NCBI GenBank assembly: GCA_024364805.1
Contig: CM044526.1
Span: 47,869,933-47,897,673, forward strand
Source of the DNA: Euprymna scolopes
Taxonomy: Eukaryota > Mollusca > Cephalopoda > Sepiida > Sepiolidae
DNA length: 27,741 nt
Reading direction: 5' to 3'
Each line of letters opens with the position of its first letter. Within the stretch, counting starts at the first letter, position 1. Under the pieces are notes generated by a model. The model ran no database searches. It worked only from the letters and a program-made list of their open reading frames with translations, and was not told the origin of the DNA. This document shows positions 1-11,008 of this stretch, piece after piece. The position numbers and the translations under genes were made by a program.

Positions 1-719
1 GACAAAACGACAGACATAAAAAAATTGTGAAAGACAATTTTTTTTTAACGATAATTAAGAAAATAATTAAGATTTTTTTTTAATCATATATTAACTTATG
101 AAATAGAATTCAAATAATAAATACAGCATAAAAAAGTTACAATTTGTTTTTCCATCATTTAGAAATGTGCAAAACATAAAATACAAATAAACAATTACAC
201 ATTGGTGTCATTTGTGATTCAGCTACATATTGAAAATGATTGATGTGGCATCCAACTTTTATGACTTCTGGTTATTACGACCTCCAGTTCATTTGAAAAA
301 TAATGAGTAATTCTATCCTTCTTTGAAAAAGAGATATTACCATAATATAAGGACAAACATATTTAAATATAAAAGATATAAATCAAGAAAAGGAATGAAT
401 ATGTACTACAGGTAATTTTTAAACTGGACCAGGAAACCATCTTTGTTGTCAGCTTGTATTATTATTGTTCCTTTCTTTCTATATAATTCTATGTCCTTAT
501 ATTTATTGTTTACCAAGCATTGTAAATGTCTTAAATACACTTTATATAATACATACATTGTTTCAAGCAAATTACACCAATCTCTTATAAATATATGGAG
601 ATTTTACTTCTCAAAAAACACTTAATATTGATATTTAACAAAAAAAAAAAAAAAAAAAAAGTTTTTTTTTTTTTACAAGATAATTTATGAAGGTTATTTG
701 AGATGTGTAATAAGGTTTA
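1..719. other. AT-rich stretch, no gene seen
   Basis: No coding signal on either strand. An A21 run (640-660) is followed directly by G and T13 (662-674), a poly(A)/poly(T) fold-back that could mark the ends of two abutting retrocopies or a slippage site. Otherwise nothing was recognised. Confidence 0.5.
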
Positions 720-744
720 CAGATATAGACTTTGAGCCTTTTGT

Positions 745-965
745 CCAGGATCAAGGTGTAGTATCTGGTCTGATACTGATATTTATCTTCTGCCTTCAGT
801 CAGTGAAAGAGTAATATTTTTAAGATTAAGAAATTTTTATTTTTGTTTCAATTCAGAGTGTCCCTTTCTGGGATAGTTGTATTTTCTTCCACATTAAAAA
901 AAAAAAAAATGATCTTGCGTCTAACTCCGCTCTTTTGAGATAGGCAAGTAAATAGGGATAATTCA
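745..965 (+). repeat. Dispersed repeat, copy 1 of a pair (other at 9830-10030)
   Basis: GGATCAAGGTGTAGT, then a TTC.GTCAGTGAAAGA block, a poly(A)-interrupted middle, then AGGCAAGTAAATAGGGAT. The same ordered blocks occur at 9849-10020 with moderate divergence. No coding potential and no recognisable polymerase III boxes. Probably an old SINE or LINE tail; family not identified. Confidence 0.45.
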
Positions 966-1064
966 TAAAGGCACGAGTCTTTGTGAGAGAAAGTTTGGGG
1001 GTTTAACATAAAAGTTGTTTGGCTTTTGGTTTTAATGGCATGTCAGTAATTACCTCTGCTCAAC

Positions 1065-1452
1065 TGCACCCCTCCCTCATAAAACATTCCCAACAAACAC
1101 TCATCTAGCTTTAACCACTATCAACAATTTCCCCTGCCATATCTGTGCTTTAATTTTACAGAAAATTCCATGAGCAAAGTTTCTTTCCATGTACTGCCCA
1201 CCTGTGGAACACAATACCACAGGGCTCCTCCTCAGCTGACTACAACATGGTCACTTTAAAATCCAACATAACCAAATCCTTGTTGAGTCGCTCTCGTCAA
1301 TAATTAAATTCTACCCAATTTCCACTACTACTAATTATTACAATATTGTTTCACCAATCACCTGATACTCATTAACCGTTTTCTCTACATTACTTTTCGG
1401 CCTTGATAAGCAGTGACTTCTTTGTTAAAAAAAAAAATAATAAATTAAAAAA
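1065..1452 (+). mobile_element. LINE 3' fragment (ORF2 C-terminus, 3' UTR and poly(A))
   Basis: The frame at about 1178-1303 reads SFFPCTAHLWNTIPQ, then a spacer, then LKSNITKSLLSRSRQ and a stop. This is the typical C-terminal end of CR1/Jockey-like reverse-transcriptase ORFs, where FFP.T..LWN.LP and F K..I...L recur. It is followed by about 100 bp of 3' UTR ending GGCCTTGATAAGCAGTGACT and an A-rich tail at about 1427-1452. The same GGCCTTGATA tail occurs at 16595-16620 (minus) and 18645-18680 (plus), so all three belong to one LINE family. 5' truncated and decayed upstream. Confidence 0.65.
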
Positions 1453-1829
1453 ACAGTGGGTCATTTTATTTTTGAAACTGTTTTGTATGCAATTAATTTG
1501 TAGATGAAGTTTTTTGTAAGTGTATATTTTATAAACAAATAGTCTGTAAACAGTAGTTTCTATTTAAATCATAGATCAGGCCTCAGTGTGAACCGGGGAG
1601 TAATGGTAACTAAAGAGTGACTCCACATAACTTCTTGCTATAAGCAGTATTCAGAACCTTATGATTTATAACTTGTATGCATTGGACGGTAAAAACAGAC
1701 ATATCTACAATTTTTATCTTTTGCATAATTAAACAAAACACAAGCCATGCAACCACATACCTCACTACTGACCTTTATTTAGAGTCGGTCAAAAATCGAT
1801 CTCATTACCCTGCATATATCTAATATATT

Positions 1830-1920
1830 CGCTTTAACATCTGCTGTGCATGACATGTGTTGGACGGCTTTTATAAATTGATTTCTGAATTAACTTATCA
1901 CCAACCAGTGGTGTTTCTGT
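1830..1920 (-). mobile_element. Fragment of LINE tail (GCCGTCCAACACATG family)
   Basis: GACATGTGTTGGACGGCTTTT followed by T..AATTGATTTCTGAATTAA matches the tail of the larger minus-strand LINE copy at 2845-3230. Only the 3' end is present. Confidence 0.55.
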
Positions 1921-2189
1921 GTCTTCAGATAAAATGTTGTACAGATTGGGGGGAGGGGGGTAAGCAATTTTAAACACCACATTAATTATTGAGTACAATT
2001 GTTTCAAAACCTTTTTACAATTTAATCTGTTCTTTCACTTTTTCCGTTGTTCAATGGTTGTTCTTATTTTTTGTTTTTTCTCACTCTTCTGGCAGACCAG
2101 AAAAAGAAACTAGATCAAGAAACCATTTAGATTTTGACTTCAATGAAACCATTAAAGCTCAATTTCACTGGATTAAATGAAAATACTAA

Positions 2190-2290
2190 TTGACTTTATA
2201 TTATTTTGATAATTCAGACAATTGTTCTAATCTTGAGTGTTATTTGCATAACATTTCGGCCGATGGAACTTATTGAACATGAAACTCTAC
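2190..2290 (+). repeat. Dispersed repeat, copy 1 of a pair (other at 24900-24985)
   Basis: A segment with TGATAATTCAGACAATTGTT followed by ATCTTGAGTGTTATTTGCA and AACATTTCGG is matched block for block near 24908. Directly followed by a tRNA-like sequence, so this may be part of a composite SINE. Confidence 0.45.
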
Positions 2291-2293
2291 ACC

Positions 2294-2372
2294 AGTGACA
2301 TAATGGATAGCGTATTATTTAATATTCAGGGAAACAAATCTTTTGAAGATTCAATCCTCAATGCAAGCGATA
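2294..2372 (+). repeat. Degenerate tRNA-derived sequence (probable SINE head)
   Basis: TAATGGATAGCG resembles a tRNA-Arg A box and GATTCAATCCTC, about 45 nt further on, resembles a B box. The implied cloverleaf is poor, so this is not a functional tRNA gene. More likely a SINE head or tRNA pseudogene. Confidence 0.35.
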
Positions 2373-2844
2373 CAACAAATACAACTGCAAATTATTTAAG
2401 ACTTCTACCCAGTTATAGTTGACGGAATGAAAGCATGCTACACCCATGGATTAAATAAAGATTTTCATTCAAAATTTTGTACAGATTTTTGAAGTTCAAC
2501 AAAATACACATGAAGGTTGGAGGTTACATTGGCTGAAAGATGATGAAAATAACACTGAAGATGAGAACAGTTGTCAGAACAATCCAAATAATCAATCCTT
2601 ATCTCAAAAATTGTGCAACAATAATCAACTTCTTGCCGCAGTCAAAAATACAAAATATATTCAACTCACAAATCACTGGATGTTTTCTTGCACTTTTCTT
2701 CTTTCTTTTATGAACAAGTCAGCATTTCAGACATAAAATAATCTCAGTTAATTTTTTTAACAAATAGTTAAATACAGATAGTTCTGAGTCCACTTTTTAC
2801 TTTTTAAGTGGATGTGCTTATTGTAGTGCAATAAGCAGTCATCC

Positions 2845-3230
2845 TGTTTAATTGTCATGCTTGGTTTAATGTCTATTTTACATGCTGACATGTGTTGGAC
2901 GGCTTTTAGAAATTTACTTCCAAACTAATCTATCTCTGCCTAGGTATTTACTTACCCCTCTTTCTCTCAAATCCATCCTTATCACTTTGTTTTTCTTGGC
3001 CTTCTCCTGCAAACTGCCCCTTCAATTCTTCCAATGTGGCAAAACCAAAATCTCTTGCTCTCTACACATCTCCCTATACCATTCAGATATAATCTCCCTG
3101 TAATGTCATCAAATCTAAGCTTATCTTCAAGATTCACATTACACATCCATTGTAACATTCTTATAACATTTCTCTCTATGCAACACATCTCAATCCTCAC
3201 TTACAACAAGAGTTGTCCTTTTGATTAGTG
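2845..3230 (-). mobile_element. LINE 3' fragment, reverse-transcriptase C-terminal region and tail
   Basis: On the minus strand, 3200-2982 reads MRIEMCCIERNVIRMLQWMC, then NVNLEDKLRFDD, and further on FWFCHIGRIEGAVCRRRPRK. The pattern M.R..RWMCGVSL.D..R...L with later RRRLRWFGHIERM and RPRKTW is the conserved C-terminal part of a widespread non-LTR reverse transcriptase group. It then runs into a tail with GCCGTCCAACACATGTCAGC and AATAGACATTAAACCAAGC at 2850-2900. The same family recurs at 13815-14340 plus 14489-14768 and at 1830-1920. Clade not assigned. 5' truncated. Confidence 0.7.
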
Positions 3231-3728
3231 CAGGTATTATGTATTTACATGAACTTATAATTCAAGACACGTTACCATAATGAAGATATGTAATACATAA
3301 TAACTTATTTGACATCACAAAGTTCCAAATAAATTTCTAAAGCTCATACCACCTGTAAAATTTTATTAATGAATCTTTGATTTGCTTTTTTTGCTTTTTT
3401 TTTTCAAATTCTTGCAATGATTTATACCTAACTTATACTAGATTTCATGATGTCACCACAGCTTGAACAAGCTTTTTATCTCGGTGGTCTTTGTAAAGGA
3501 ATGCCTATTGTGTAATGATACTACCAGTATGAGTTGTTTTAAAGATGTTCCTTTTCATTATTGATATTATAATTGTTTTCATTTGGACTATTGACTTTAT
3601 CAACATTATGCATCTTCTAAATAGGTTAACATGAAGGGAAGGGATGGATAGAAAGAATTTAGGAATCTATCAGGACCATTTGCTCGACATTGTCCAGTAT
3701 CAAAACTATATGATTACAATATTAACTG

Positions 3729-3765
<37 letters not shown>

Positions 3766-4576
3766 TCTCTTCAGATGCTCATAAAGTTCTAAAAAACATT
3801 AAGAACCAACACTCATATTTATAAGTTATTGAGAAAACAAAAATTTGAATTCACAACCAAAGCATAAAAATAGAATCCATAGAATAAACAATATTAAACC
3901 TTAGTTTCCTAAGAATGTGTTTTTTTTTTGTTAAAAATGTTAAGTCTGGGTTATTTCCGTTGTGGCATATTTACTTTCCGTATCAGCCATATTAAAAAAA
4001 ATCCAATGTTTTTTGTTTGTTTGTTTTTTTTACACTATTTCAATTGTGCAAGTCGAATTACAATTAACTCTTCCTAAAGTTAGTATTATCCAAGAATTGG
4101 ACATAATATTGAATGTGGACTTGACAAATGGAACTGTTTTGAAAATTGAATCGTAACATTGGTTTTGAAAATATGCATATAATGGAAATCTCTATTATAT
4201 TCCTATAACTAGGGAAAACAACTGTAAACAAAATTATGTAATTTCTATTTGTTTCACATATAGAACATTTTTTAAACATAGCCTCCACTAAACAATGTCC
4301 TTATGCAATTCTCAAAGTACAATCAGATGCAAAATAGCTGTTATTCTAAAATAGGTAACTTACCCACCAGGATTTTTACATTTTTTCCATCTTTGTTCTT
4401 TTTAAATATATCCCATGAAACTTAATTGGAATGTTAAAATCTTCAAAGTCTCCAGAACTTAAAAATCCTTGATTATTTTTTTCCCCAGTTAAACATTATT
4501 TTTTAATTCAATATGTCTGTAAGTCACCATTTTTTTAATGACAAAATAGTAATTTGTTAGGTGCATTTGTTATTTG
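3231..4576. other. AT-rich stretch without recognisable gene
   Basis: Contains one (TA)n microsatellite at about 3733-3764. Short open frames occur on both strands but have low complexity and no splice or homology support. Nothing else was recognised up to the transposon at 4577. Confidence 0.5.
3733..3764. repeat. (TA)16 microsatellite
   Basis: Uninterrupted TA dinucleotide tract. Confidence 0.95.
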
Positions 4577-5824
4577 GAATCAAGTAAAGATTAGATACCC
4601 CGGTAGCAGACGACAAAGATAGGCGCACATTTCAAGTGACACCGACATTGCCATTGGTTGTTTGTAAATATGTCAGATAGCAGATATGTTCAAATGTTCG
4701 CGAGCAAGATTTTTTTCAAAATATATTTACAAAACTTTTTAAGATTTAAAAGAAAAAATATATATTTACAAAACATTTTCTTTAATATAAAATATTTATA
4801 AAACTTTTAAGGATTAAAAAAAAACAAAAAACTTTTCTATTTACGCAAAACTTCTTAATGTAAGTAATAAAACGAACGTATTTAAACAAAATATATTTTA
4901 ATAAATGAGTGTCTTTCTGGGTGAGTTCTTTTTATATATTTACAGAACTTATTAATAAAACTATTAATAATAATATAAATAAATGGTAAATTTTTTACGA
5001 CGTGCCCCAGCCTCAGTATATTATAAACACTCCAAGATTAATTTTTATGTACAGTGTGTGTGTGTTTATCTTTCTTTGTGCGTTTTTAATACAATTCAAT
5101 ATTTATTTAAAGTGCAATGTATGTAGATGGTCAGTGAAAGGAGAAATCCTTCTAGACACAGGCAATTTTTATGCATAATAAAATCACAAGTATAAACAAT
5201 CGAGATTTTAAAAAATATATTTTATTCACATATCTTTTATAACTTTTATTTTTATAAAGATGAAGTGTAGTATCACAAGATACAAAGCTTTTTTATAATT
5301 TTCATTTTTGTTTAAAAAAAAAACAAAAAAACTTGCTATTTGTTTACTTCTCCATAAAGACAAATTAAGTACAAGTTTAGCGTCCGAAATTTTCAGTTTC
5401 TAATGTTTTGTAATTAATATAGTTCATTCTTTTTATTTTTTTAATTTTTATTATAATTATTATTAGTTTTATTAAAGTTCTGTAAATATATTAAAAAACG
5501 GACTCAGAAAGGCACCCATTTATTTTAATATATTTTGTTAAATTTACGTTTGTTTTGTTACTTACACAAAAAGTTTTGTGTAAATAGAAAAAAGTTTTTT
5601 TAATCCTTAAAAGTTTTGTAAATATTTAATATTAAAGAAAATGTTTTGTAAATATATATTTTTTCTTTTAAATCGTAAAGTTTTCGCAAACATTCGGACA
5701 TGTTTGCTATTTGACGTGTTTACAAACAACCAATGGCAATGTCAAGGTTGAACAACCTGTGTCACTTGAAATGTGCATCTATCTTTGTCTTCTGCTACCA
5801 GGGTATCTAATCTTTACTTGGTCC
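4577..5824. mobile_element. Non-autonomous DNA transposon with about 390-bp terminal inverted repeats and 8-bp target duplication
   Basis: The outermost bases are GAATCAAGTAAAGATTAG (left) and, reverse-complemented, GGACCAAGTAAAGATTAG (right). Both continue into ATACCCYGGTAGCAG and stay collinear for about 390 bp (4577-4978 against 5443-5824) at roughly 80-85% identity by eye. The element is flanked exactly by GTTATTTG at 4569-4576 and 5825-5832. The inverted repeats contain several copies of a TATTTACAAAACTTTT-like subrepeat. The roughly 460-bp core (4985-5440) has no open frame of note, so mobility would need a transposase in trans. An 8-bp duplication fits hAT, P or Merlin-type elements, but the ends do not match a family I know. 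Confidence 0.85.
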
Positions 5825-5841
5825 GTTATTTGTCTATTATT

Positions 5842-6059
5842 ATATCAAATGCAAGCATCATCAAGGCAGGACACTGGAAAGGAGAGCGAGCGTTCTGCAG
5901 ATTGTGTGCAGGGGATTCTGGCGAGTAGATTGTGCTTGTTACGACCCACGTGTCTGCGAGAAGCAAGTTTTTGTTCCGTCTGTTTTTAGTTGTATTTTTT
6001 TTGTTTGTTTGTTTTGCCTACTACATTTTTGTTTCAATATCAAATGCAAGCATCATCAA
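5842..6059. repeat. 172-bp insert flanked by perfect 23-bp direct repeats
   Basis: A 23-bp sequence (beginning ATATCAAATGCAAGC) at 5842-5864 recurs exactly at 6037-6059. The sequence between is less AT-rich than its surroundings in its first 110 bp (GGCAGGACACTGG to GTCTGCGAGAAGC), then T/G-rich with (TTTG)n. Long direct repeats around a short insert suggest retroposition with a target-site duplication, although no poly(A) is present. Slippage-type duplication is the alternative. Origin of the insert not recognised. Confidence 0.5.
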
Positions 6060-6744
6060 TGTTTAAGACCTTTGCCCATATATGGCAATAACATAATATA
6101 CAAAAATATACTTTTGTTTTGGGATTGAGTTATGTTTGAATAAAGAACTGTTTTAATTTATAATTAACCGAACAAATCAACCATACTTTTCACACAATAT
6201 GTTTATTAACCCATTCTAACGTTTCTTAATATCTGTGAGCATTTTGAAAGAGTGATTTTTTTTACAAGATGGTCATTGAATTTATATATGGATGTCTGTT
6301 CATACCATAAACAAGTATGTAAATCAGATGACAAAATACATCTATTTACTTATTATTTCATGATTTCTTTAGATATACATCACCATTCATTTTTTTTTTT
6401 TTTTCGAATGAAATCAAAATAGAATAATTAATGATAGTAGTTACAGGTTGTCCTTGTACACATCATTTTGTGGTATCACCCAGTAAAACATGTAAGGCTA
6501 ACCATGCACAGTGAATGAGGTCGTCCATTAAAACTGAGATGAGAACTAACTGTGCATAGATGATGTTACTATTAAACTATAAAAAGAAGATGGGCATCTT
6601 TTACGATTTTTTATGTAGACAACCGTCTAGACCCCTGAGGGTTTAGTTTCTTTTAAAATTATTTTATTCGTTTGTTGGCTAAGGTGAACTTTGGTGAATA
6701 TCGGGTTCGAGGTACCAGATATAACACCTGGCCAGAAAAAATAA
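6060..6744. other. AT-rich stretch, no gene seen
   Basis: Short homopolymer runs only. A B-box-like GGGTTCGAGGTACC at 6702-6715, preceded by TTGGCTAAGGTGAA at about 6674, could be a very degraded tRNA-derived SINE head, but the spacing is short. Confidence 0.3.
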
Positions 6745-6975
6745 AACTCAGGTGATTGACGCAAACACCCACCTGGCTGAAAAATAAATATAAAGTGATT
6801 TGATACAGAGACACCTGTAAAGATCATTTAAAGAGAAGGGATGGAAGTCACTAAACATTAAATGCATAGACAAAATCCTGGAATGAACATTGCAGTTGTA
6901 GATGTGTGGCTGTCCAAAACTATAAACACCCACTTGGACGCAAAATAAATACATGGTGATTTGAGGGTGAGAAAA
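6745..6975. repeat. Two diverged copies of a 50-bp module about 158 bp apart
   Basis: AAACACCCACCTGGCTGAAA followed by AATAAATATAAAGTGATTTGA at 6762-6805 corresponds to AAACACCCACTTGGACGCAA followed by AATAAATACATGGTGATTTGA at 6922-6964. The intervening sequence also shows weak similarity, suggesting an old tandem duplication. Confidence 0.55.
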
Positions 6976-7685
6976 TTTCAAAAAGGTTAGAATAGTGGAT
7001 ATAATTACTTGGAATATAATTTACTTAAGGAGTTATTTCTTTTTTGACACTTGAGGAAAATGTCAACAATAAATTAAAATTAAATGTCATTAAAATCATA
7101 AGATTTTATATGACTCACAGCATACAAAATATTTACGTTAATATATGAGTTAACTTGTCAGTATATTATATGAAAGAAAATTGTATTTTTGTATTTAGCT
7201 AAAAGTCAGAAACTATATAAGACTTACTCACAAAGCTGCTATTTTCTCCTTTTTTTTTTATTGCCTTGGGCAAAATATAAGCACATTTTTTTTTAATATT
7301 CATTTTTCTGGGGAATCACCAAGAATAGAATTAATTAGAGGGTAGGGAGGAAGTGACATTTAGAGTAATTCTTAGATCTATGATGCACATACCTGTGATT
7401 GGAAAAATATACACCAAAAATCACAAATTTATAAAGCAGTTTTATTTTTATAAAGAAAACTATTTTTAAGTGAATTGGCAGTTTTCTCATGTTCTCCCTA
7501 CCTCCCCATGTTAAGAATGGCTTTCTAAAATCTCAATTTGGAGTTATTCTCCTTTGTTCCTTCTGAATGTTTTCAAGATGGCGGCACAAAATCATTGCTG
7601 ATAATTAAACCACAAAATTTGATTTTCTTATTTAAAAATTAAAATACTTGATAAATTTACAATATTTTCTGTCACAGATATGTCC

Positions 7686-7754
<69 letters not shown>

Positions 7755-8116
7755 AAAGTGATTCTGTTAGATCTTCATTTGTAAATGATAATACAATGAC
7801 ACATTTTGCTAAAATTTATTCAAAAGAATACTATTTTATATCAATAAATAATATGCTAATTGATTGAAATTTAAAAAAGGAATTATAAGTAGAATTTAAA
7901 AAATAAATAAGTAAAATAAAAACTGTTCATTTTTTTGTGTGTGTTCTGGCAATTGTAAATGCTTCAACTGATACGCCTTCACTTAAAAAATAGGTGATTT
8001 TGCCACACAAAAACATAATAAAAAAAATCACCCAAGTTTGCTTTAAATAAAAGTAATGAATAAATAAAATTATATCTTAAATTCTTTATAGAACCAGAAA
8101 CCAAATAAATAAATGG
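6976..8116. other. AT-rich stretch with a long (AT)n tract
   Basis: No gene seen. (AT)n runs at 7688-7751. The part from about 7300 to 7610 is less AT-rich and resembles repeat-derived DNA (CTCCCTACCTCCCC, CAAGATGGCGGCAC) but was not assigned. Confidence 0.45.
7688..7751. repeat. (AT)32 microsatellite
   Basis: Uninterrupted AT dinucleotide tract of about 64 bp. Confidence 0.95.
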
Positions 8117-8467
8117 ATGATCACTTTACAAAAGAAAGACAAGATAACTAACTTAATTTTATCTCTAAACATGACTTACATAATAGACCCTTTACCCGCT
8201 TCTCTGAGCCAGACTAACTCCAAATGTAAAAAGTGGAGAAAGAAAAGTGATAAGAAAATTTTAAATAATAATCAACTTTCAGTGTTGACAGACATATCAA
8301 TTAATACATTTTCTTTTTTGAGTTTGAGAGATGATATGAGTTTTGGAGCAATGGGAAAAACAAAACAAGAACTGTCCATTGTTTTCGAACAATGCCATAT
8401 TTGGATGGAATGGGGAGTGGATGAAGATAAAGACAATATCAAAAAGAAGAGGAAAACATCAAAGTAA
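8117..8467 (+). CDS. Orphan 116-codon reading frame, unrecognised
   Basis: The frame runs from ATG-like context to TAA and encodes a Lys/Asn/Ser-rich protein with a basic end (DNIKKKRKTSK). No signal peptide, membrane segment or known motif was seen. Length alone is weak evidence: at this base composition a frame this long would be expected by chance about once in several windows of this size. The sequence is somewhat less repetitive than its surroundings and a possible acceptor (TTCTTTATAG) lies at about 8082-8091, so a terminal exon of an unseen plus-strand gene is possible. I cannot assign a function. Confidence 0.2.
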   Translation: MITLQKKDKITNLILSLNMTYIIDPLPASLSQTNSKCKKWRKKSDKKILNNNQLSVLTDISINTFSFLSLRDDMSFGAMGKTKQELSIVFEQCHIWMEWGVDEDKDNIKKKRKTSK

Positions 8468-9829
8468 TATTGTTAACACTTGCGATATTCTGTGAAATAT
8501 CAAATGAGATTCACATGGGATGTACAATATGCCCAATGACAGAAAATTTTGGGTGTTTTATTTTTTACTCAAAGTCCAGCGTTATTTTAAGTGAGGTTAC
8601 AAATGTGATGAGATAATTTGATCATACAAAATTTTACAAAACCTGGCAAAACTCTTGCTTCCTTAATTTTATCCTTTAGTCCACACATCCCATAAGCAAT
8701 GTTCCTGGCAAAGGAGAATTGCTGTTTTCTAAATAATAATCTATCCATCTAACATTTAACAGCTTTGAAGTAGTATTTTTTTTATAATTTAAGCTTAATA
8801 CAACGAATGGCTTCATGGAGCAATTTTTATATATAAAGAAAAAGAAACTAAAGGAGATAAGAGAAATTTCTTTTTAGGAAAAGAGAAAATATCTTTCATT
8901 TGATACATATTTTCCATTTTTTTTTTTAATTTGAATGATAAAAAATGAAACTTCATTTTATACTTTTAATTAAATTAATGAAAACTTTATTGACTGTATA
9001 AAAAAGGTGTTTAAAATTTAAATTAGATAAAAAAAAATTCTTAATATTGAAATTTATATTTTTAATTCTTAAATATGCAGTACAACAAATAGATTTGTGT
9101 TAATTTAAATTTAAATAGTTTTCATGAACAGAGCTTTTTGTTTGTTAAATATGTGAAAACATTCCTTATTTAAATTCTAAGGTTTTTACAAAAAAATAAA
9201 TTTCCAATGTTGAAATTGAAAATGCTACATTTAAAACAATATTTTTATACAAGAAATTTTTTTTCTTATTTTCTGCAGTTTTTCAGACTTTATAAAATTT
9301 TGTATAATCAAATTATTTTCTTGACATTTACAGACTCACTTTAAATAGTACCCAAACATCTTATTGAGATTCTCACATTTTTTCTGATTATTTTTTTTTT
9401 TATTTACTTTTGTAAATCTTTTCTTCAAGTAAAATAACTATTTTTCAACCAGTAGGAAAAAAAAAAAAACAAAAGAAAAAGAAAAGCAGTGTGAAATAAA
9501 TGCCTCATACCAACCAGTACTCACCCCAAAAGTAATAAGGATACTTTTTGAAATTATATTTTTGTATACTTACTAAAATAAAGTTTTAAATAGCAATCTG
9601 GAGATTTATTTTTTATATGAAACCCCATCTGCCCCTCTAAATGAATATCACCAGTCTTCTCTCTGAAAGTTGATTGCTATTATTTATGCTTAAAAAAATT
9701 TTTAACTTTAAAAAATTAATTAAAAATATAAATATATATATTATAATATTGAAAAAATATATGTATAAATAAAATTAAAAAATTTTATAATTTTTTTTAA
9801 CCACTTATCTTTACAGGTTAGAAATAGAT
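8468..9829. other. Very AT-rich stretch, no gene seen
   Basis: Dominated by A and T runs. No repeats or coding frames that I can defend. Confidence 0.5.
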
Positions 9830-10030
9830 TATCCTGGCCTTCAAATTAGGATCAAAGTGTAGTGACTGTTCTATCCTCGGTCAGAGAAGAAAAATCTTTT
9901 AAGAGTGAAACAATTCTTTTTGCCCCAATCAAAAAGAGAGAGATGGATCCTGCAAACACACATGCCCTCTCACCCAATGGAATTTCTTTTTCCTCATAGT
10001 GAAGCAAGTGAATATGGATCATATCTAAAT
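9830..10030 (+). repeat. Dispersed repeat, copy 2 of a pair (other at 745-965)
   Basis: GGATCAAAGTGTAGT, TCGGTCAGAGAAG, TCTTTTAAGAGTGAAACAATT and GAAGCAAGTGAATATGGAT occur in the same order as in the first copy. An 80-codon frame read on the opposite strand of this repeat is a by-product, not a gene. Confidence 0.45.
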
Positions 10031-10299
10031 TCCGGACATCAGTTATCCAGTCAACTGAAAGGAACAAGTTTAGCATGACACTGTATTTTGACATAAAAAA
10101 GTCATAGCTCCCAAAACAAAATAGTAAAAATGCATATTCAAATGAACAGAAAATGTATAACGACCATGATACATAGAAGCATCACAGGGAATATATATTC
10201 TCATGTTGCTTCCTCCACGCAGATCACTTTAAAAAATTAGAATCTTAATAAAATATAATGGTAAAATAAAATGTCTTTCCAAAACTAAGATGCGACTAT

Positions 10300-10830
10300 C
10301 AAGAAGTTTCATCGGATGTCATGCTGGCTTGGCAGACAGAGCTTGTTCAGGTCATTTTCGTTTTAGATAGCGAAGATAGAGAGGCGCTCCTAGAGTCAAA
10401 TCAATTCGCGATGGTCTCTGATGTAACACATTATTGATAGACAAATGTTGTTGAGGAAGTTTCATGTCACGGAGCCTATCATTCTACAGCGATTTGTTGG
10501 AACAGAAATCTCAAAAAGAATGGCATATTTTGATCACTTACAATCTGCTGTTCATATTGCTACATGTCCAGGATTTTCTGTTGATTCTATTAGTGATGAG
10601 AACGGGAAATGTAAATACAAGTCGTATCCCATAAAAGCGCCTTGCTATTTGCAAAAGGAAACACTATCAAGCCATCAAGTTATTTGTCTTCCCCTCTGTC
10701 GAGGCCAAATAGTTTGAGGATTGATGGGACACCAGCAATGTTCATGGTCTGTCAGATGATATCGTTGAAAACACTGTCTAGATATCAAATTGAATTGGAC
10801 TTACAATCACATTTCTTAATTCAATAGATT
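10300..10830. other. Less AT-rich segment of unknown origin
   Basis: This 500-bp block stands out from its neighbours by balanced composition and few homopolymers. It holds one plus-strand frame (10445-10717, 90 codons, reading MLLRKFHVTEPIILQRFVGT at its start) with no recognised motif, and fragments of open frame on the minus strand. It could be part of a decayed retrocopy, a non-coding exon or an unlisted repeat. No family identified. Confidence 0.3.
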
Positions 10831-10972
10831 ATTTATTTCAATATATTTCTCTTTTTTTTTTTAAATATAATTTTCGGCAAAAATATCTATGTAAAAATAG
10901 TTATTTTTATTTAATTACGTCTGTTAAATTGAAACTATTTGTTGTATGAAATTAAAAATATATTTTTGTAAG

Positions 10973-10973
10973 A

Positions 10974-11004
<31 letters not shown>

Positions 11005-11008
11005 TATA
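10973..11008. repeat. (TA)n microsatellite
   Basis: TA dinucleotide tract with one CA interruption near 10999. Confidence 0.9.

Noticed and set aside
5711-6128. Two overlapping plus-strand frames of 92 and 74 codons
   Set aside because: They run across the transposon's right inverted repeat and the 172-bp insert, so the frames are accidents of mobile sequence.
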